Shown here: positions 41,722 to 50,089 of the stretch, in pieces
Layout: every line of letters starts with the position of its first letter
How positions within the stretch are numbered: position 1 is the first letter of the stretch
Assembly (NCBI GenBank): GCA_040756375.1
Contig: JBFLZC010000003.1
Location: 366,265-430,264, forward strand
Origin: VGSG01 sp040756375
GTDB taxonomy: Bacteria; Desulfobacterota; Desulfomonilia; Desulfomonilales; Desulfomonilaceae
Reading direction: 5' to 3'
DNA: 64,000 bases
The notes under the pieces: generated by a model
What the model was told of the DNA's origin: nothing
What the model saw: only the letters and a program-made list of their open reading frames with translations
Databases searched by the model: none
Translations under genes and position numbers: made by a program

Positions 41722-41744
41722 GGGGCGGGTTTGAAACCCGCCCC
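41722..41744. repeat. REP-like hairpin between pgk and tpiA
   Basis: GGGGCGGGTTT (41722-41732) and AAACCCGCCCC (41734-41744) form a perfect 11-bp stem around a single G, followed by TAC. The CCCCTAC ending matches the palindrome at 2762. Confidence 0.65.
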
Positions 41745-41808
41745 TACGGAGGGAAACCGAAGCCGCATCCCCCTCCAGCTCACGCCAACTCGAACATCTC
41801 CACCTGCC

Positions 41809-42993
41809 CTATTCTTCCAGCGCGGCCACCCCCGGAAGCGTCTTCCCTTCCATGAACTCCATGAACGCGCCGCCTCCCGTCGATATATACGAGATGCGGT
41901 CCGCAACGCCGAACTGTTCCACAGCCCGTATCGTGTCGCCCCCGCCTACAACCGAGAACCCCGGCGAAGCCGCCACTGCCCGCGATATCATGAGCGTGCC
42001 CATCTTGAAGGGTTCCATCTCGAAGACACCCATAGGGCCGTTCCAAACTATTGTTCCCGCCTTAGAAATCTCCGCGGAAAAGGCATCGACCGTTCGGATG
42101 CCTATGTCCAGCGCCATCTCACCACTCGGGATTAAAGAGACCTCACCGGTCCGCGTTCGCACTCCCGGTTCCATCTTTTCCGCGGTCACGACATCCGACG
42201 GCAACAGGAAGACCTTCCCTGCCTTTGCCGCGGCATCGAGTATTTCCCTCGCGGTCGGAAGCATTTCCTCCTCAATCTTGGACGCGCCCACGTCGATCCC
42301 TTGGGCTTTAAGGAAGGTGTTCGCCATACCGCCGCCGATCAAGATCGAATCCATCTCGCCGACCAAATGCTGCAAGACTCCAAGCTTGTCCGACACCTTA
42401 GCCCCACCGAAGAGCGCGACCACCGGTTTCCGCGGGTTAGCGAACGCCTTTGCAAGGTTTTCCAACTCCTCCTTCAACAGGAGCCCCGCGGCCTTCTCCT
42501 TCACGAATTCGGTGATCCCCGCTGTCGATGCGTGCGCACGGTGCGCCGTTCCAAACGCGTCGTTCACATACACATCCGCGAGGGATGCCAATTCCTGTGC
42601 GAAACCGCCGTCATTCTTGGTTTCACCGGCATGGAACCGCAGGTTTTCCAACACCAGCACGCCCCCCGGAGTCAGCGCTTCTACTGCACTTCGAGCTGTG
42701 GGCCCAATGCAATCTTCGGCAAAGGACACCGGCCCGCCCAGGAGCTCGCTTAATCGCGCTGCCACCGGCTTCAAGCTCATTTCGGGTTTTCGCTCGCCCT
42801 TGGGTCTTCCCAGATGGGACGCGAGGATTATCTTCGCACCCTGTTGGATCGCGTACCGTATGGTGGGAAGCGACCGGCGGATGCGCGTGTCGTCTCGCAC
42901 CGCTCCCGCCTGATCGAGCGGCACATTGAAATCCACCCGGATGAAAACTCTTTTCCCCTTGATGTCCAGGTCCTTGATGCTCTTGATAGCCAT
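41809..42993 (-). CDS. pgk: Phosphoglycerate kinase
   Basis: Pgk transfers phosphate between 1,3-bisphosphoglycerate and ADP. The likely start is ATG 42993 (MAIKSIKDLDIKGKRVFIRVDFNVPLDQAG), with GGAGG eight bases upstream; the frame extends to 43074. The substrate region RVDFNVP, SHLGRPKGER, the hinge area (FGGAKVSDKLGVL), and the nucleotide loop GGGDTIRAVEQFG are present. 394 aa, complete. It lies between gap and tpiA on the same strand, with 103 bp after gap. Confidence 0.97.
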   Translation of the reverse strand: MAIKSIKDLDIKGKRVFIRVDFNVPLDQAGAVRDDTRIRRSLPTIRYAIQQGAKIILASHLGRPKGERKPEMSLKPVAARLSELLGGPVSFAEDCIGPTARSAVEALTPGGVLVLENLRFHAGETKNDGGFAQELASLADVYVNDAFGTAHRAHASTAGITEFVKEKAAGLLLKEELENLAKAFANPRKPVVALFGGAKVSDKLGVLQHLVGEMDSILIGGGMANTFLKAQGIDVGASKIEEEMLPTAREILDAAAKAGKVFLLPSDVVTAEKMEPGVRTRTGEVSLIPSGEMALDIGIRTVDAFSAEISKAGTIVWNGPMGVFEMEPFKMGTLMISRAVAASPGFSVVGGGDTIRAVEQFGVADRISYISTGGGAFMEFMEGKTLPGVAALEE

Positions 42994-43096
42994 CGGATTT
43001 CCTCCCGCAGCAAAGACAGCCCGCCTCAAACAACAGCTTCCCTGCAATCCATTTTCTTGTTGTTCCGGCGGCAAATGAGAGCAACGGTGTCAGCGA

Positions 43097-44107
43097 TCAG
43101 ACCAACTTCTCGCCGATATATACGGCCAGGTCCACCATCCGGGCGGAATAACCCGACTCGTTGTCGTACCAGGCTATCACCTTGACCAGGTTGTCTCCAA
43201 TGCAAAACGTGGACGGGGCATCGAAGGTAGATGAGTAGGTGCTGTTGACGAAATCGATGCTCACGAGGGGCTCTTCGCTATATGCCAAAATCCCCTTCAT
43301 CCTCCCCTCGGAGGCCTTTTTCATGGCTGCGTTCACCTCTTCTACCGTGACCTTTTTCCGCAGCAGCGCAGTCAGGTCCACGAGAGACACATTGGGTGTG
43401 GGGACTCGTATCGCCATCCCATCCAATTTTCCGGCGAGTTCCGGGATCACAAGGCCGACCGCAACCGCCGCGCCCGTGGTCGTGGGAATCATGTTCATGC
43501 CCGCGGCACGAGCTCGCCGATAATCCTTGTGCACCGTGTCCAAGAGACTCTGGTCCATAGTGTACGAGTGGATGGTGGTCATGAGGCCTTTTTCCACACC
43601 GAACTCATCGAACAGCACCTTGGCCACAGGAGCAAGACAGTTGGTCGTGCATGAAGCATTGGAGATCACGTTGTGGTTGAGCGGATCATAGGTCTCTTCA
43701 TTGACCCCGATCACAAAGGTCCCGTCTACTTTCTTGCCGGGAGCTGAAACAATCACCTTCTTCGCCCCTGCCTGAAGATGCTTTCCAGCCTTTTCGCGAT
43801 CTCGGAAGATACCCGTGCATTCCAGGATCACGTCCGCTTTCAGCTCAGCCCATGGAAGGTTAAGCAGGTCGTCGGTGATGTTCAGTGCTCGAATCGCCTT
43901 CCCGTCAACCACAAGGGTCTCCGGAGTGTACGACACGGTCCCGGGATACTTCCCATGAACCGAGTCGTGCTCGAAGAGAAAAGCCATGAGCTTGGAATCC
44001 ATACGGTCGTTGATCGCGACCACTTCCACTTCCGGGTGTGCCATCGCGCTCCGCATGACGGTGCGTCCGATTCGCCCGAATCCGTTTATTGCTACCCTGA
44101 TTGCCAT
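43097..44107 (-). CDS. gap: Glyceraldehyde-3-phosphate dehydrogenase, type I
   Basis: GAPDH makes 1,3-bisphosphoglycerate with NAD(P). The start is ATG 44107 (MAIRVAINGFGRIGRTVM), with GGGAGG six bases upstream. The Rossmann motif NGFGRIGR and the active cysteine in SNASCTTNCLAP (about residue 150) are intact, and the His lies in MTTIHSYTMDQ. The NDRMDSKLMAFLFEHDSVHG segment, with Asp33-type residue, favours NAD. 336 aa, first gene of the glycolytic block with pgk, tpiA and secG. Confidence 0.97.
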   Translation of the reverse strand: MAIRVAINGFGRIGRTVMRSAMAHPEVEVVAINDRMDSKLMAFLFEHDSVHGKYPGTVSYTPETLVVDGKAIRALNITDDLLNLPWAELKADVILECTGIFRDREKAGKHLQAGAKKVIVSAPGKKVDGTFVIGVNEETYDPLNHNVISNASCTTNCLAPVAKVLFDEFGVEKGLMTTIHSYTMDQSLLDTVHKDYRRARAAGMNMIPTTTGAAVAVGLVIPELAGKLDGMAIRVPTPNVSLVDLTALLRKKVTVEEVNAAMKKASEGRMKGILAYSEEPLVSIDFVNSTYSSTFDAPSTFCIGDNLVKVIAWYDNESGYSARMVDLAVYIGEKLV

Positions 44108-44344
44108 AGTTAGCCTCCCACACGATTCCAAAGATGCAGCACCAATGTGGTTTTGTCCATGTCGATGCCGCGGTGAAGCATTTATTCTCTTGTATTTTCA
44201 AGCAATATCAGATATACCCTAACGCGCGTGGCGCACAAACTCGGCCTTGTTCGATGTCGCCGCGTCTTCACTTTTTCTAGCGGAGCTGTGCACAAGAGAG
44301 ATCGGTCTCCCACCAGGCACGCCATCGCCCTACAAGGATCGCTT

Positions 44345-44767
44345 ATGTCTCGGCCTGGCATCGTTCTGCTCGTCGCTCTGGTTGCCTTTGCCCTCGTGAG
44401 CCTTGTCTCTCTATCTTATTCGGTGGACGGCGGCCGCCTCCCCAGCCAATGGCAAGTAACGAGCGTCAAGGTGTGCCGGGACTGGCGCGGCAATCTTGAC
44501 CCTCACCTTCTCGCTCCCGGCACCTATCCCGTGTACTCCTTTTTCATCCCGCGGCCCGTTTGGACCGTTAACGGCTCCGGCGTGGAGGCCCAGCCCGTCT
44601 ATGAGCAAGGCCGCCTTACCGCGTACCGTCTGCTCTGGGCAGCTCGTCTGCTCAATTCCGGAACCAAAAATTCGGTGAAATTCTCCCTCCCGGACCAGAA
44701 CGGCAGCAAGGTATTTCGATACGATCACGACAGAGTCAAACCGGGTGAGTGCTACGAGTTCTTCTGA
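44345..44767 (+). CDS. Small membrane-anchored or exported protein, unknown
   Basis: ATG 44345 with AAGGA upstream is the probable start; the frame is open to a GTG at 44228. Residues 5-25 (GIVLLVALVAFALVSLVSLSYS) are a signal peptide or anchor. The remaining 115 residues (QWQVTSVKVCRDWRGNLDPHLLAPGTYPVYSFF, SLPDQNGSKVFRYDHD, GECYEFF) include two cysteines that could pair in the periplasm. No family is recognised. It stands alone between divergent gap and convergent cysteine synthase. Confidence 0.6.
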   Translation: MSRPGIVLLVALVAFALVSLVSLSYSVDGGRLPSQWQVTSVKVCRDWRGNLDPHLLAPGTYPVYSFFIPRPVWTVNGSGVEAQPVYEQGRLTAYRLLWAARLLNSGTKNSVKFSLPDQNGSKVFRYDHDRVKPGECYEFF

Positions 44768-44868
44768 TCGACCCTGCCCTGCTCAGGCGCAAGCTGCCCC
44801 TGCCCTCCGTGTCTGGAACACCTCATCCTTGCCCCGGGAACTCCGTCGCCGTAAGAGGCGCCAAAGGC

Positions 44869-45777
44869 CTAAGGAGGGCACTTCGCGCAGATGGATTTGA
44901 ATAGGGTCGTGCTCAGGTACCGATCGCCGCGGTCCGGCAATATCACCACAACGGTGCCCTTGCCAAGGTTTTTGGCTGCTTGAATTGCTCCGTACACCGC
45001 AGCGCCCGAGCTCATACCAACAAATATCCCTTGGCTGAGGGCAAGCCATCGAGCCGTATCATACGCCTGGTCGTCGTTCACCTGGATTATCTCATCAATT
45101 CGCGAGCGATCATAAATCTTGGGAACAATGGCCTCGTTCATATTCTTCAGGCCTTGTATCGCGTGGCCCTCTACCGGCTCCACCCCCACAATAACAGTCT
45201 TTGGGTTATGTTCCTTAAGGCGTCGTGAAATACCCATCAGAGTTCCTGTGGTTCCCATGCCTGCCACAAAAACATCCACATCGCCGTGTGTCTGCTCAAG
45301 GATCTCCACGCCCGTGGTCATATAGTGCGCTTCTGCGTTGTACATGTTCTCAAACTGATTGGGCATGAAGTACCGTTCGGGCGATGCATCGAAAATCTCG
45401 TGCGCTCTGCGGATCGCACCGTCCGTAGCCAATTCCGGCGCAGTGAGTTCCAGTTCCGCGCCGTACGCTTTCAGAGTATTCCGCCTTTCCACGCTCACGC
45501 ACTCGGGCAGTGTCAGCAGGCAGCGGAACCCTTTGCACGCCGCCACCATGGAGAGCCCTATGCCCGTATTACCCGACGTGGGCTCCAGAATGATCTTGTC
45601 GGGGGAGAGCAGCCCTTCCTCTTCGGCCTTCTCGATCATGTAATAAGCGATCCGGTCTTTAACAGAGCCTCCGGGATTGCTGCCTTCCATTTTTCCGAGA
45701 ATGCGGACTGCCCCATCTCCATTGGGGAAAGCTATGTTTACGAGTGGAGTGTTTCCGATCAGGTCCAGAATTCCCAT
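44869..45777 (-). CDS. Cysteine synthase (O-acetylserine sulfhydrylase family)
   Basis: A PLP enzyme that makes cysteine from O-acetylserine and sulfide (or thiosulfate in CysM types). The start is ATG 45777 (MGILDLIGNTPLVNI), with GAGGTG upstream; the frame extends to 45921. The PLP lysine is in GGSVKDRIAYYM, the substrate loop in EPTSGNTGIGL, and the phosphate-binding loop in AGMGTTGTLMGISRRL. The C terminus is short (STTLFKSICAKCPP), 302 aa. CysK and CysM are not separable here. It may help sulfur assimilation. Confidence 0.93.
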   Translation of the reverse strand: MGILDLIGNTPLVNIAFPNGDGAVRILGKMEGSNPGGSVKDRIAYYMIEKAEEEGLLSPDKIILEPTSGNTGIGLSMVAACKGFRCLLTLPECVSVERRNTLKAYGAELELTAPELATDGAIRRAHEIFDASPERYFMPNQFENMYNAEAHYMTTGVEILEQTHGDVDVFVAGMGTTGTLMGISRRLKEHNPKTVIVGVEPVEGHAIQGLKNMNEAIVPKIYDRSRIDEIIQVNDDQAYDTARWLALSQGIFVGMSSGAAVYGAIQAAKNLGKGTVVVILPDRGDRYLSTTLFKSICAKCPP

Positions 45778-45919
45778 CAACGCACCTCTAATTGAGCTGA
45801 CTAAACTCTTTTTTTTACCACTTCCAGCCCATTCCGCGCAAGCCGTTCTTGCCTTGCCAACAAAGAATTCATACTCTGAAGACCAATCCCGATAGATCGC
45901 TGAGGATCTCACCGAACCC

Positions 45920-46657
45920 ATGCGAGACTCTCAATACCCAGCTCCACTCCGAAACAATAGCGCTTCTCACAGCCTCCTCTGGCCGCCGCTGATCCAGGTG
46001 GCGGGCGTTTCTTCGCTGGAAGAGGCGCTCTTCTGCAGATCCGTGGGAGTAGATGCTCTCGGCTTCACCTTGGAACTCCCGACCGGCATCCACGACGGCC
46101 TTGATCGCGTGACTGCCTACACAATCATACAGGAGCTTCCATCCGACGTGCTCCCCGTCGTCATTACGTACCTAAACACCGCGCAGGATGCCGCGGACCT
46201 GGTGCGAGAGCTCGGCGCCAAGGCGATGCAGTTTCATGGTGGAATCATTGAAGAAGAGCTCAGGAAGTTCCGCAATGCTGCTCCTGCTATCAAGACTATA
46301 GGCCGCATCACCGTCACAGATCGCTCCGCGGTCGCTCTGGTGGATCTCTTTCTCCCTCCTCTTTGGGACACAGTTATTCTCGATTCCTACGACCCTGCCA
46401 CCGGTCGACGTGGGGCCACCGGCCTCACACACGACTGGACCGTCAGCGCGGAGATTGTCAGAGCAGCGAAGGTGCCTGTCATTCTAGCGGGAGGTCTCAC
46501 CCCAGAGAACGTGGCTCAGGCGATTCTCACAGTTCGGCCCGCGAGTGTGGATGTGCATTCAGGTGTGGAGAACAAGGACGGCACGAGGAATTTCGACAAG
46601 ATCAGGGCCTTTGCACGCGCCGCACACGAAGCCTTTCGCCAAATCCGCTCAAGCTAG
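45920..46657 (+). CDS. Divergent phosphoribosylanthranilate isomerase (TrpF)-like protein
   Basis: A 245-aa TIM-barrel protein of the PRAI family: LIQVAGVSSLEEALFCRSVGVDALGF at the N terminus and VILDSYDP...GATGLTHDW, VILAGGLTPENVAQAI and ASVDVHSGVENKDGTRN at the C terminus, which keep the phosphate-binding loops and the catalytic-type aspartate. The usual KICGIT motif is replaced by QVAGVS, so the general-base cysteine is absent, and the SxR segment reads LPTGIHDG. It is therefore probably not a normal TrpF. No other trp genes are nearby. It ends 2 bp from the convergent holA stop codon. Confidence 0.75.
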   Translation: MRDSQYPAPLRNNSASHSLLWPPLIQVAGVSSLEEALFCRSVGVDALGFTLELPTGIHDGLDRVTAYTIIQELPSDVLPVVITYLNTAQDAADLVRELGAKAMQFHGGIIEEELRKFRNAAPAIKTIGRITVTDRSAVALVDLFLPPLWDTVILDSYDPATGRRGATGLTHDWTVSAEIVRAAKVPVILAGGLTPENVAQAILTVRPASVDVHSGVENKDGTRNFDKIRAFARAAHEAFRQIRSS

Positions 46658-46659
46658 GT

Positions 46660-48009
46660 TCACGACGGAGGACAGATTTGAAAAAGCAGGTTTTCCAGGA
46701 TGGTTCCGGGCGCGCTCCTGCTCAGCCGTGACGATTTGAAGCTTATGTCGGCTTCCAGAATCGCTTCCATGATCTTGATCAGTTTGTCTATGGGGAATTT
46801 CTGCGCGTCTCTCAGGTACAAATATAGCGGGTAATCTTTCAGCCCGAGCAGATCCAATTTCCCCTTGCTCTTTTTGGATGGCTGCTCGTCGCGTACCTGT
46901 CCAAGGACCTCCACAAAGCTCTCGTACCTCATTCCCGGCTTCCAATAAGGCCTGAACACGGTGAAGAGCAGTTCCCGAGCCGCGGTGAGGCGTCGGAATT
47001 CATTGGCGATTGCCGCCACTATTTGCAACGGATGAGCTCCACCACTCAGGTTTTCGTGCAGCGCAACCAGGCTCCGCGGCAAATCGCCTGCGCGAAGCGC
47101 GCCCGTAAGCTCGTAGAAAACCGATTCATGAAAATCAGTGAAGACCGCCTCAACATCAGCTCTCGTGACTTCCGCCCGCGATCCGAGGTATGCGACGAGC
47201 TTTTCCAGTTCACTGTGGAGCTGTCGCATGTCCTTGCCGCACCGAACATACATGGCCTCCAGAGCATCATGAGCGATCTTCTTGTTCGCCTTCCCCAGTT
47301 CTTCCCTGACGCGCTGGTCAAAGAAAGCTCTCTCCATACCCACTCCGCGTCGATCGCGGCTTACAGCGCATTCAACCAACCGGCCGTGCTTTTCCACCGC
47401 CTTGACGAGCTTCTTCCGTCGATCTATCGCTGCGGCTGTGAACACGAGCACTGTTCCTTCAGGAAACGTTCCGCTGAGCAGCTCCTCAACCGCGGCTTCG
47501 TCCGTGGAGACTTCCACGCGCCTGCCGGAATCGAGAAAAGCCTGCGCGACTTGCTGCAGTGCAGTCCTCTGTCCGGCGTCGAGCTTATCTCCTGCGAGCT
47601 CATTGACCCACTCCGGTTCGCCGCTCAAGGCCGTGCTCTCTATGCCGCTCAAAGCCATAACTTGCCCGAACCCGGTCAAAGCAGCCTCATGCCGTTCCTG
47701 AGCCCAAGCTGTGAGGAGATTGTCCAGCACTTTGCCGCGATCGACTTTGCCCATGAAGATTGGGGTCTGCTCTACCAGGATTACTCGCGGCCCGGCGAAA
47801 AGAGAGGGAGTCAGCACGTGGGACGCGAGATCTCCCACGCGAAGAGACCCACCCTCAAGCGTGATAAGGTTCGTGTTGCGCAGTTCAGGGTCGAGCGTCC
47901 GTGCGATAAGTCCCTGAACCGCCTCCTTCACAAGGAATTCATCCCCGTAGAAGAGGTACACGGACACCGGCTGCCCCGAATCGGATTTCTTCACATCAGC
48001 TTTGGGCAT
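46660..48009 (-). CDS. holA: DNA polymerase III delta subunit
   Basis: HolA is the clamp-loader subunit that opens the beta clamp. The protein shows the delta-subunit order: VYLFYGDEFLVKEAVQGL (N-terminal, clamp-contact region), a middle AAA-like domain without a P-loop (EGTVLVFTAAAIDRRKKLVKAV, FFDQRVREELGKANKKIAHDALEAMY, LHSELEKLVAYLG) and a C-terminal helical collar (LVALHENLSGGAHPLQIVAAIANEFRRL). At 449 aa it is about 100 residues longer than usual, mainly from an insertion near residues 90-160. No clear ribosome site precedes ATG 48009. Confidence 0.9.
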   Translation of the reverse strand: MPKADVKKSDSGQPVSVYLFYGDEFLVKEAVQGLIARTLDPELRNTNLITLEGGSLRVGDLASHVLTPSLFAGPRVILVEQTPIFMGKVDRGKVLDNLLTAWAQERHEAALTGFGQVMALSGIESTALSGEPEWVNELAGDKLDAGQRTALQQVAQAFLDSGRRVEVSTDEAAVEELLSGTFPEGTVLVFTAAAIDRRKKLVKAVEKHGRLVECAVSRDRRGVGMERAFFDQRVREELGKANKKIAHDALEAMYVRCGKDMRQLHSELEKLVAYLGSRAEVTRADVEAVFTDFHESVFYELTGALRAGDLPRSLVALHENLSGGAHPLQIVAAIANEFRRLTAARELLFTVFRPYWKPGMRYESFVEVLGQVRDEQPSKKSKGKLDLLGLKDYPLYLYLRDAQKFPIDKLIKIMEAILEADISFKSSRLSRSAPGTILENLLFQICPPS

Positions 48010-48069
48010 GGGACAAGGGTTGGCGCGCAGTGACAGGCGAGCTTCACGTCAGACCTGTCCGGTGAACGT

Positions 48070-48092
48070 AAAAAGGAGCGGATCACCGCTCC
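48070..48092 (-). terminator. Terminator downstream of tatA
   Basis: Read on the minus strand, a perfect hairpin GGAGCGG-TGAT-CCGCTCC (48092-48075) is followed by five T residues (48074-48070). It ends the tatA transcript before holA. Confidence 0.75.
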
Positions 48093-48226
48093 TCCGATAT
48101 GACGACGAAAGGGATGATAACTGATAGCGACCATCAAGCGGTCCCGAGTTGGGACCAGAGTTGTTGTTAGCATGAACTGCGGAGAAACCCCGAGCCGGAT
48201 ACCGCTATGTTGCCAATCCGGCCGCG

Positions 48227-48457
48227 CTAGCTCTTGGTGGTTTCGCTTTTCTTCGGTTCGGCTTTCGCCTCTTTCGAGGTCCCTTCGGATCCTTCTTCCG
48301 ACGATGTAGCGGACACATCTTCGCCGTCCATCGCCTTCTTGAAAGTTTTTATGCCTTTTCCGACGCCCCCCATAATCTCAGGGATGCGTTTTGCGCCGAA
48401 GAGCATGACTACTATTAGAAGAATAACGATTAATTCCCAGGGGCCTGGCCATCCCAT
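48227..48457 (-). CDS. tatA: Twin-arginine translocase subunit TatA/E
   Basis: A 76-aa TatA-type protein: short N terminus, one membrane helix (PWELIVILLIVVMLFGAKRIPEIMGG) with the FG motif, an amphipathic helix (GVGKGIKTFKKAMDGED) and a charged acidic/Lys tail. The start is ATG 48457 (MGWPGPWEL), preceded by GGAGG; the frame is open to 48700. TatA forms the protein-conducting part of the Tat system, which would export the Tat-MBL protein encoded at 39101. tatC is not in the window. Confidence 0.92.
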   Translation of the reverse strand: MGWPGPWELIVILLIVVMLFGAKRIPEIMGGVGKGIKTFKKAMDGEDVSATSSEEGSEGTSKEAKAEPKKSETTKS

Positions 48458-48808
48458 GGGCACTCCTCCGAAGCCCCTAACGGGCTCCTCACTTTTAATG
48501 AACTTTCCGGTTACCTTGGGGTCATTATATGGGAGAAACATTGAGGCGTCAAACATAACCACCCGAGGGAGGACGCGCGAAAAGCGACGGACATGTCGGA
48601 TTCCGCGCACTCCCTCCTTTCCCTGAGATGGCGAGCGATTACGCTCGATCTCGGGGCTGAGTATGTCCGATTTTGGACAGACCCGCGAGGCCGCCCGCAT
48701 GGGGCAAAGGTCGTAAGGGCTTATTATTCTGAAGTATAGAGGGTTGCGCGTTCAGTTGGCACTGCGATTGCTTTAACCACGAGCATGAATATCAAAAAGG
48801 ATGGTGAC

Positions 48809-49081
48809 ATGAGTCAAAATCCGGAAAAGCTCGAACCGATTGCCGACAGCCAAGAAGAAATCATTGCAACCCTGATCAATCCGATTCATGTGTTTTCCGG
48901 CGCGGTCTCTCCACGGGACTATATCAACGCGCAAAAACAGCTCATTCGGGACTTCGGCGAGGACATCTACTTCAACTGGCAGCTCGAGATTCTGCACGCG
49001 GAAATCGCGTCCTTGATTGAAGAAATCAAGCTCGAACAGTCTGGTCTTCGCCCCAACACCAACGTGGTGGGGCAAGCGTAA
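48809..49081 (+). CDS. Small acidic protein, unknown
   Basis: A 90-aa hydrophilic, mostly helical protein: QEEIIATLINPIHVFSGAVSPRDYINAQKQLIRDFGEDIYFNWQLEILHAEIASLIEEIKLEQSG. No domain is recognised. ATG 48809 with AAAGG at a workable distance is preferred over ATG 48785. A strong terminator (49248-49283) follows, so it is a single-gene transcript. The coding pattern and own terminator support it as a gene. Confidence 0.6.
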   Translation: MSQNPEKLEPIADSQEEIIATLINPIHVFSGAVSPRDYINAQKQLIRDFGEDIYFNWQLEILHAEIASLIEEIKLEQSGLRPNTNVVGQA

Positions 49082-49201
49082 TCGCCCCAAACGAGGTCCC
49101 GCGAGCATATAGGACGCTCCAGAGGAACCTTTAACCACATCCAACCAACCGCCTCTGTGGCACCATGGTCCTCCGTATGGAGGAAGAGATACATCAACCC
49201 C

Positions 49202-49228
49202 GGTCACGTGCCTTGCCGGCACGTGACC
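49202..49228. repeat. Perfect hairpin GGTCACGTGCC / GGCACGTGACC
   Basis: Eleven-base arms (49202-49212, 49218-49228) around TTGCC. It lies between the 90-aa gene and its terminator. Role unknown. Confidence 0.5.
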
Positions 49229-49247
49229 CCATACCCCTGCGCAAGTT

Positions 49248-49283
49248 CCGAGGACGCCTGCCATTCCGTCCTCGGTTTTTTTT
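49248..49283 (+). terminator. Rho-independent terminator after the 90-aa gene
   Basis: The stem CCGAGGACG / CGTCCTCGG (49248-49256 / 49267-49275) is followed by eight T residues (49276-49283). Confidence 0.88.
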
Positions 49284-49372
49284 GGGTAGCGCAATCGAGG
49301 CAGAATCTTTAATATCAAGAGCGTCGCGTCACCACACACCTTTTCGCTTCCTGCACAAAAGGATTGAACGTC

Positions 49373-50044
49373 ATGTTCACCGTCTCCGACACATGGAAGA
49401 GCATGTATCCAGGGGCCCTGATGGGCGCCCTGGCCTTGGGCAACGTGACCAATCCGAAGTCGCACGCCGCGCTGGATAAACGAAAGAAGGAGCTGGAACA
49501 GGACCTCCGAAGCTTATTTCGCAGTCCCGAAGAGCTCAAGTCACTCCAGCCCATCGTGGCGTACCGGGACTATTACAAACGTTTCAAGAAGAGTTACCAC
49601 GTGCTTCATCAGCTCGAGTCCGTTGTCTTCAAAGGGAAATCAATCCCCGCGGTGGCAGCCCTGGTTGAGGCGATGTTTATGGCAGAACTGAACAATATGC
49701 TCCTCACCGCAGGACACGACCTGGACGCGATCGCACCGCCTCTGACTCTCAGTGTGGCCACAGGCGATGAAACCTACGTAAAGCTCAACGGCGAGGAACA
49801 GATCACCAAGCCGGGAGACATGATTATTTCCGACGCGCAAGCAATCATATCCAGTGTCATCTACGGACCTGACCGTCGTACTAGAATCACCGAGAACACC
49901 CGCCGCGTCCTTTTCACCACGTACGGCGTGCCCGGAGTCGGTGACCAGGCGCTCCGCCAGCACTTGCAGGGCATTGAGTCGAATGTGCGGCTCGTTGCTC
50001 CGGATGCGGTGGTCGAACACGTCCAGATCTATCGAACAGACTGA
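49373..50044 (+). CDS. B3/4-domain protein (PheRS-beta-like, COG3382 type)
   Basis: A 223-aa protein with the B3/B4 editing-like domain found in the phenylalanyl-tRNA synthetase beta subunit, but free-standing: LQPIVAYRDYYKRFKKSYHVLHQLESVVFKGKSIPAVAALVEAMFMAELNNMLLTAGHDLDAI and later GDMIISDAQAIISSVIYGPDRRTRI. Relatives may hydrolyse misacylated tRNA or bind nucleic acid, but this is not settled. ATG 49373 has AAGGA nine bases upstream. An acyl-CoA dehydrogenase gene follows 45 bp later on the same strand. Confidence 0.8.
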   Translation: MFTVSDTWKSMYPGALMGALALGNVTNPKSHAALDKRKKELEQDLRSLFRSPEELKSLQPIVAYRDYYKRFKKSYHVLHQLESVVFKGKSIPAVAALVEAMFMAELNNMLLTAGHDLDAIAPPLTLSVATGDETYVKLNGEEQITKPGDMIISDAQAIISSVIYGPDRRTRITENTRRVLFTTYGVPGVGDQALRQHLQGIESNVRLVAPDAVVEHVQIYRTD

Positions 50045-50089
50045 AAGACCTTTGTACAGCGAACTACTTCATACAGGGGACAACCGGTA

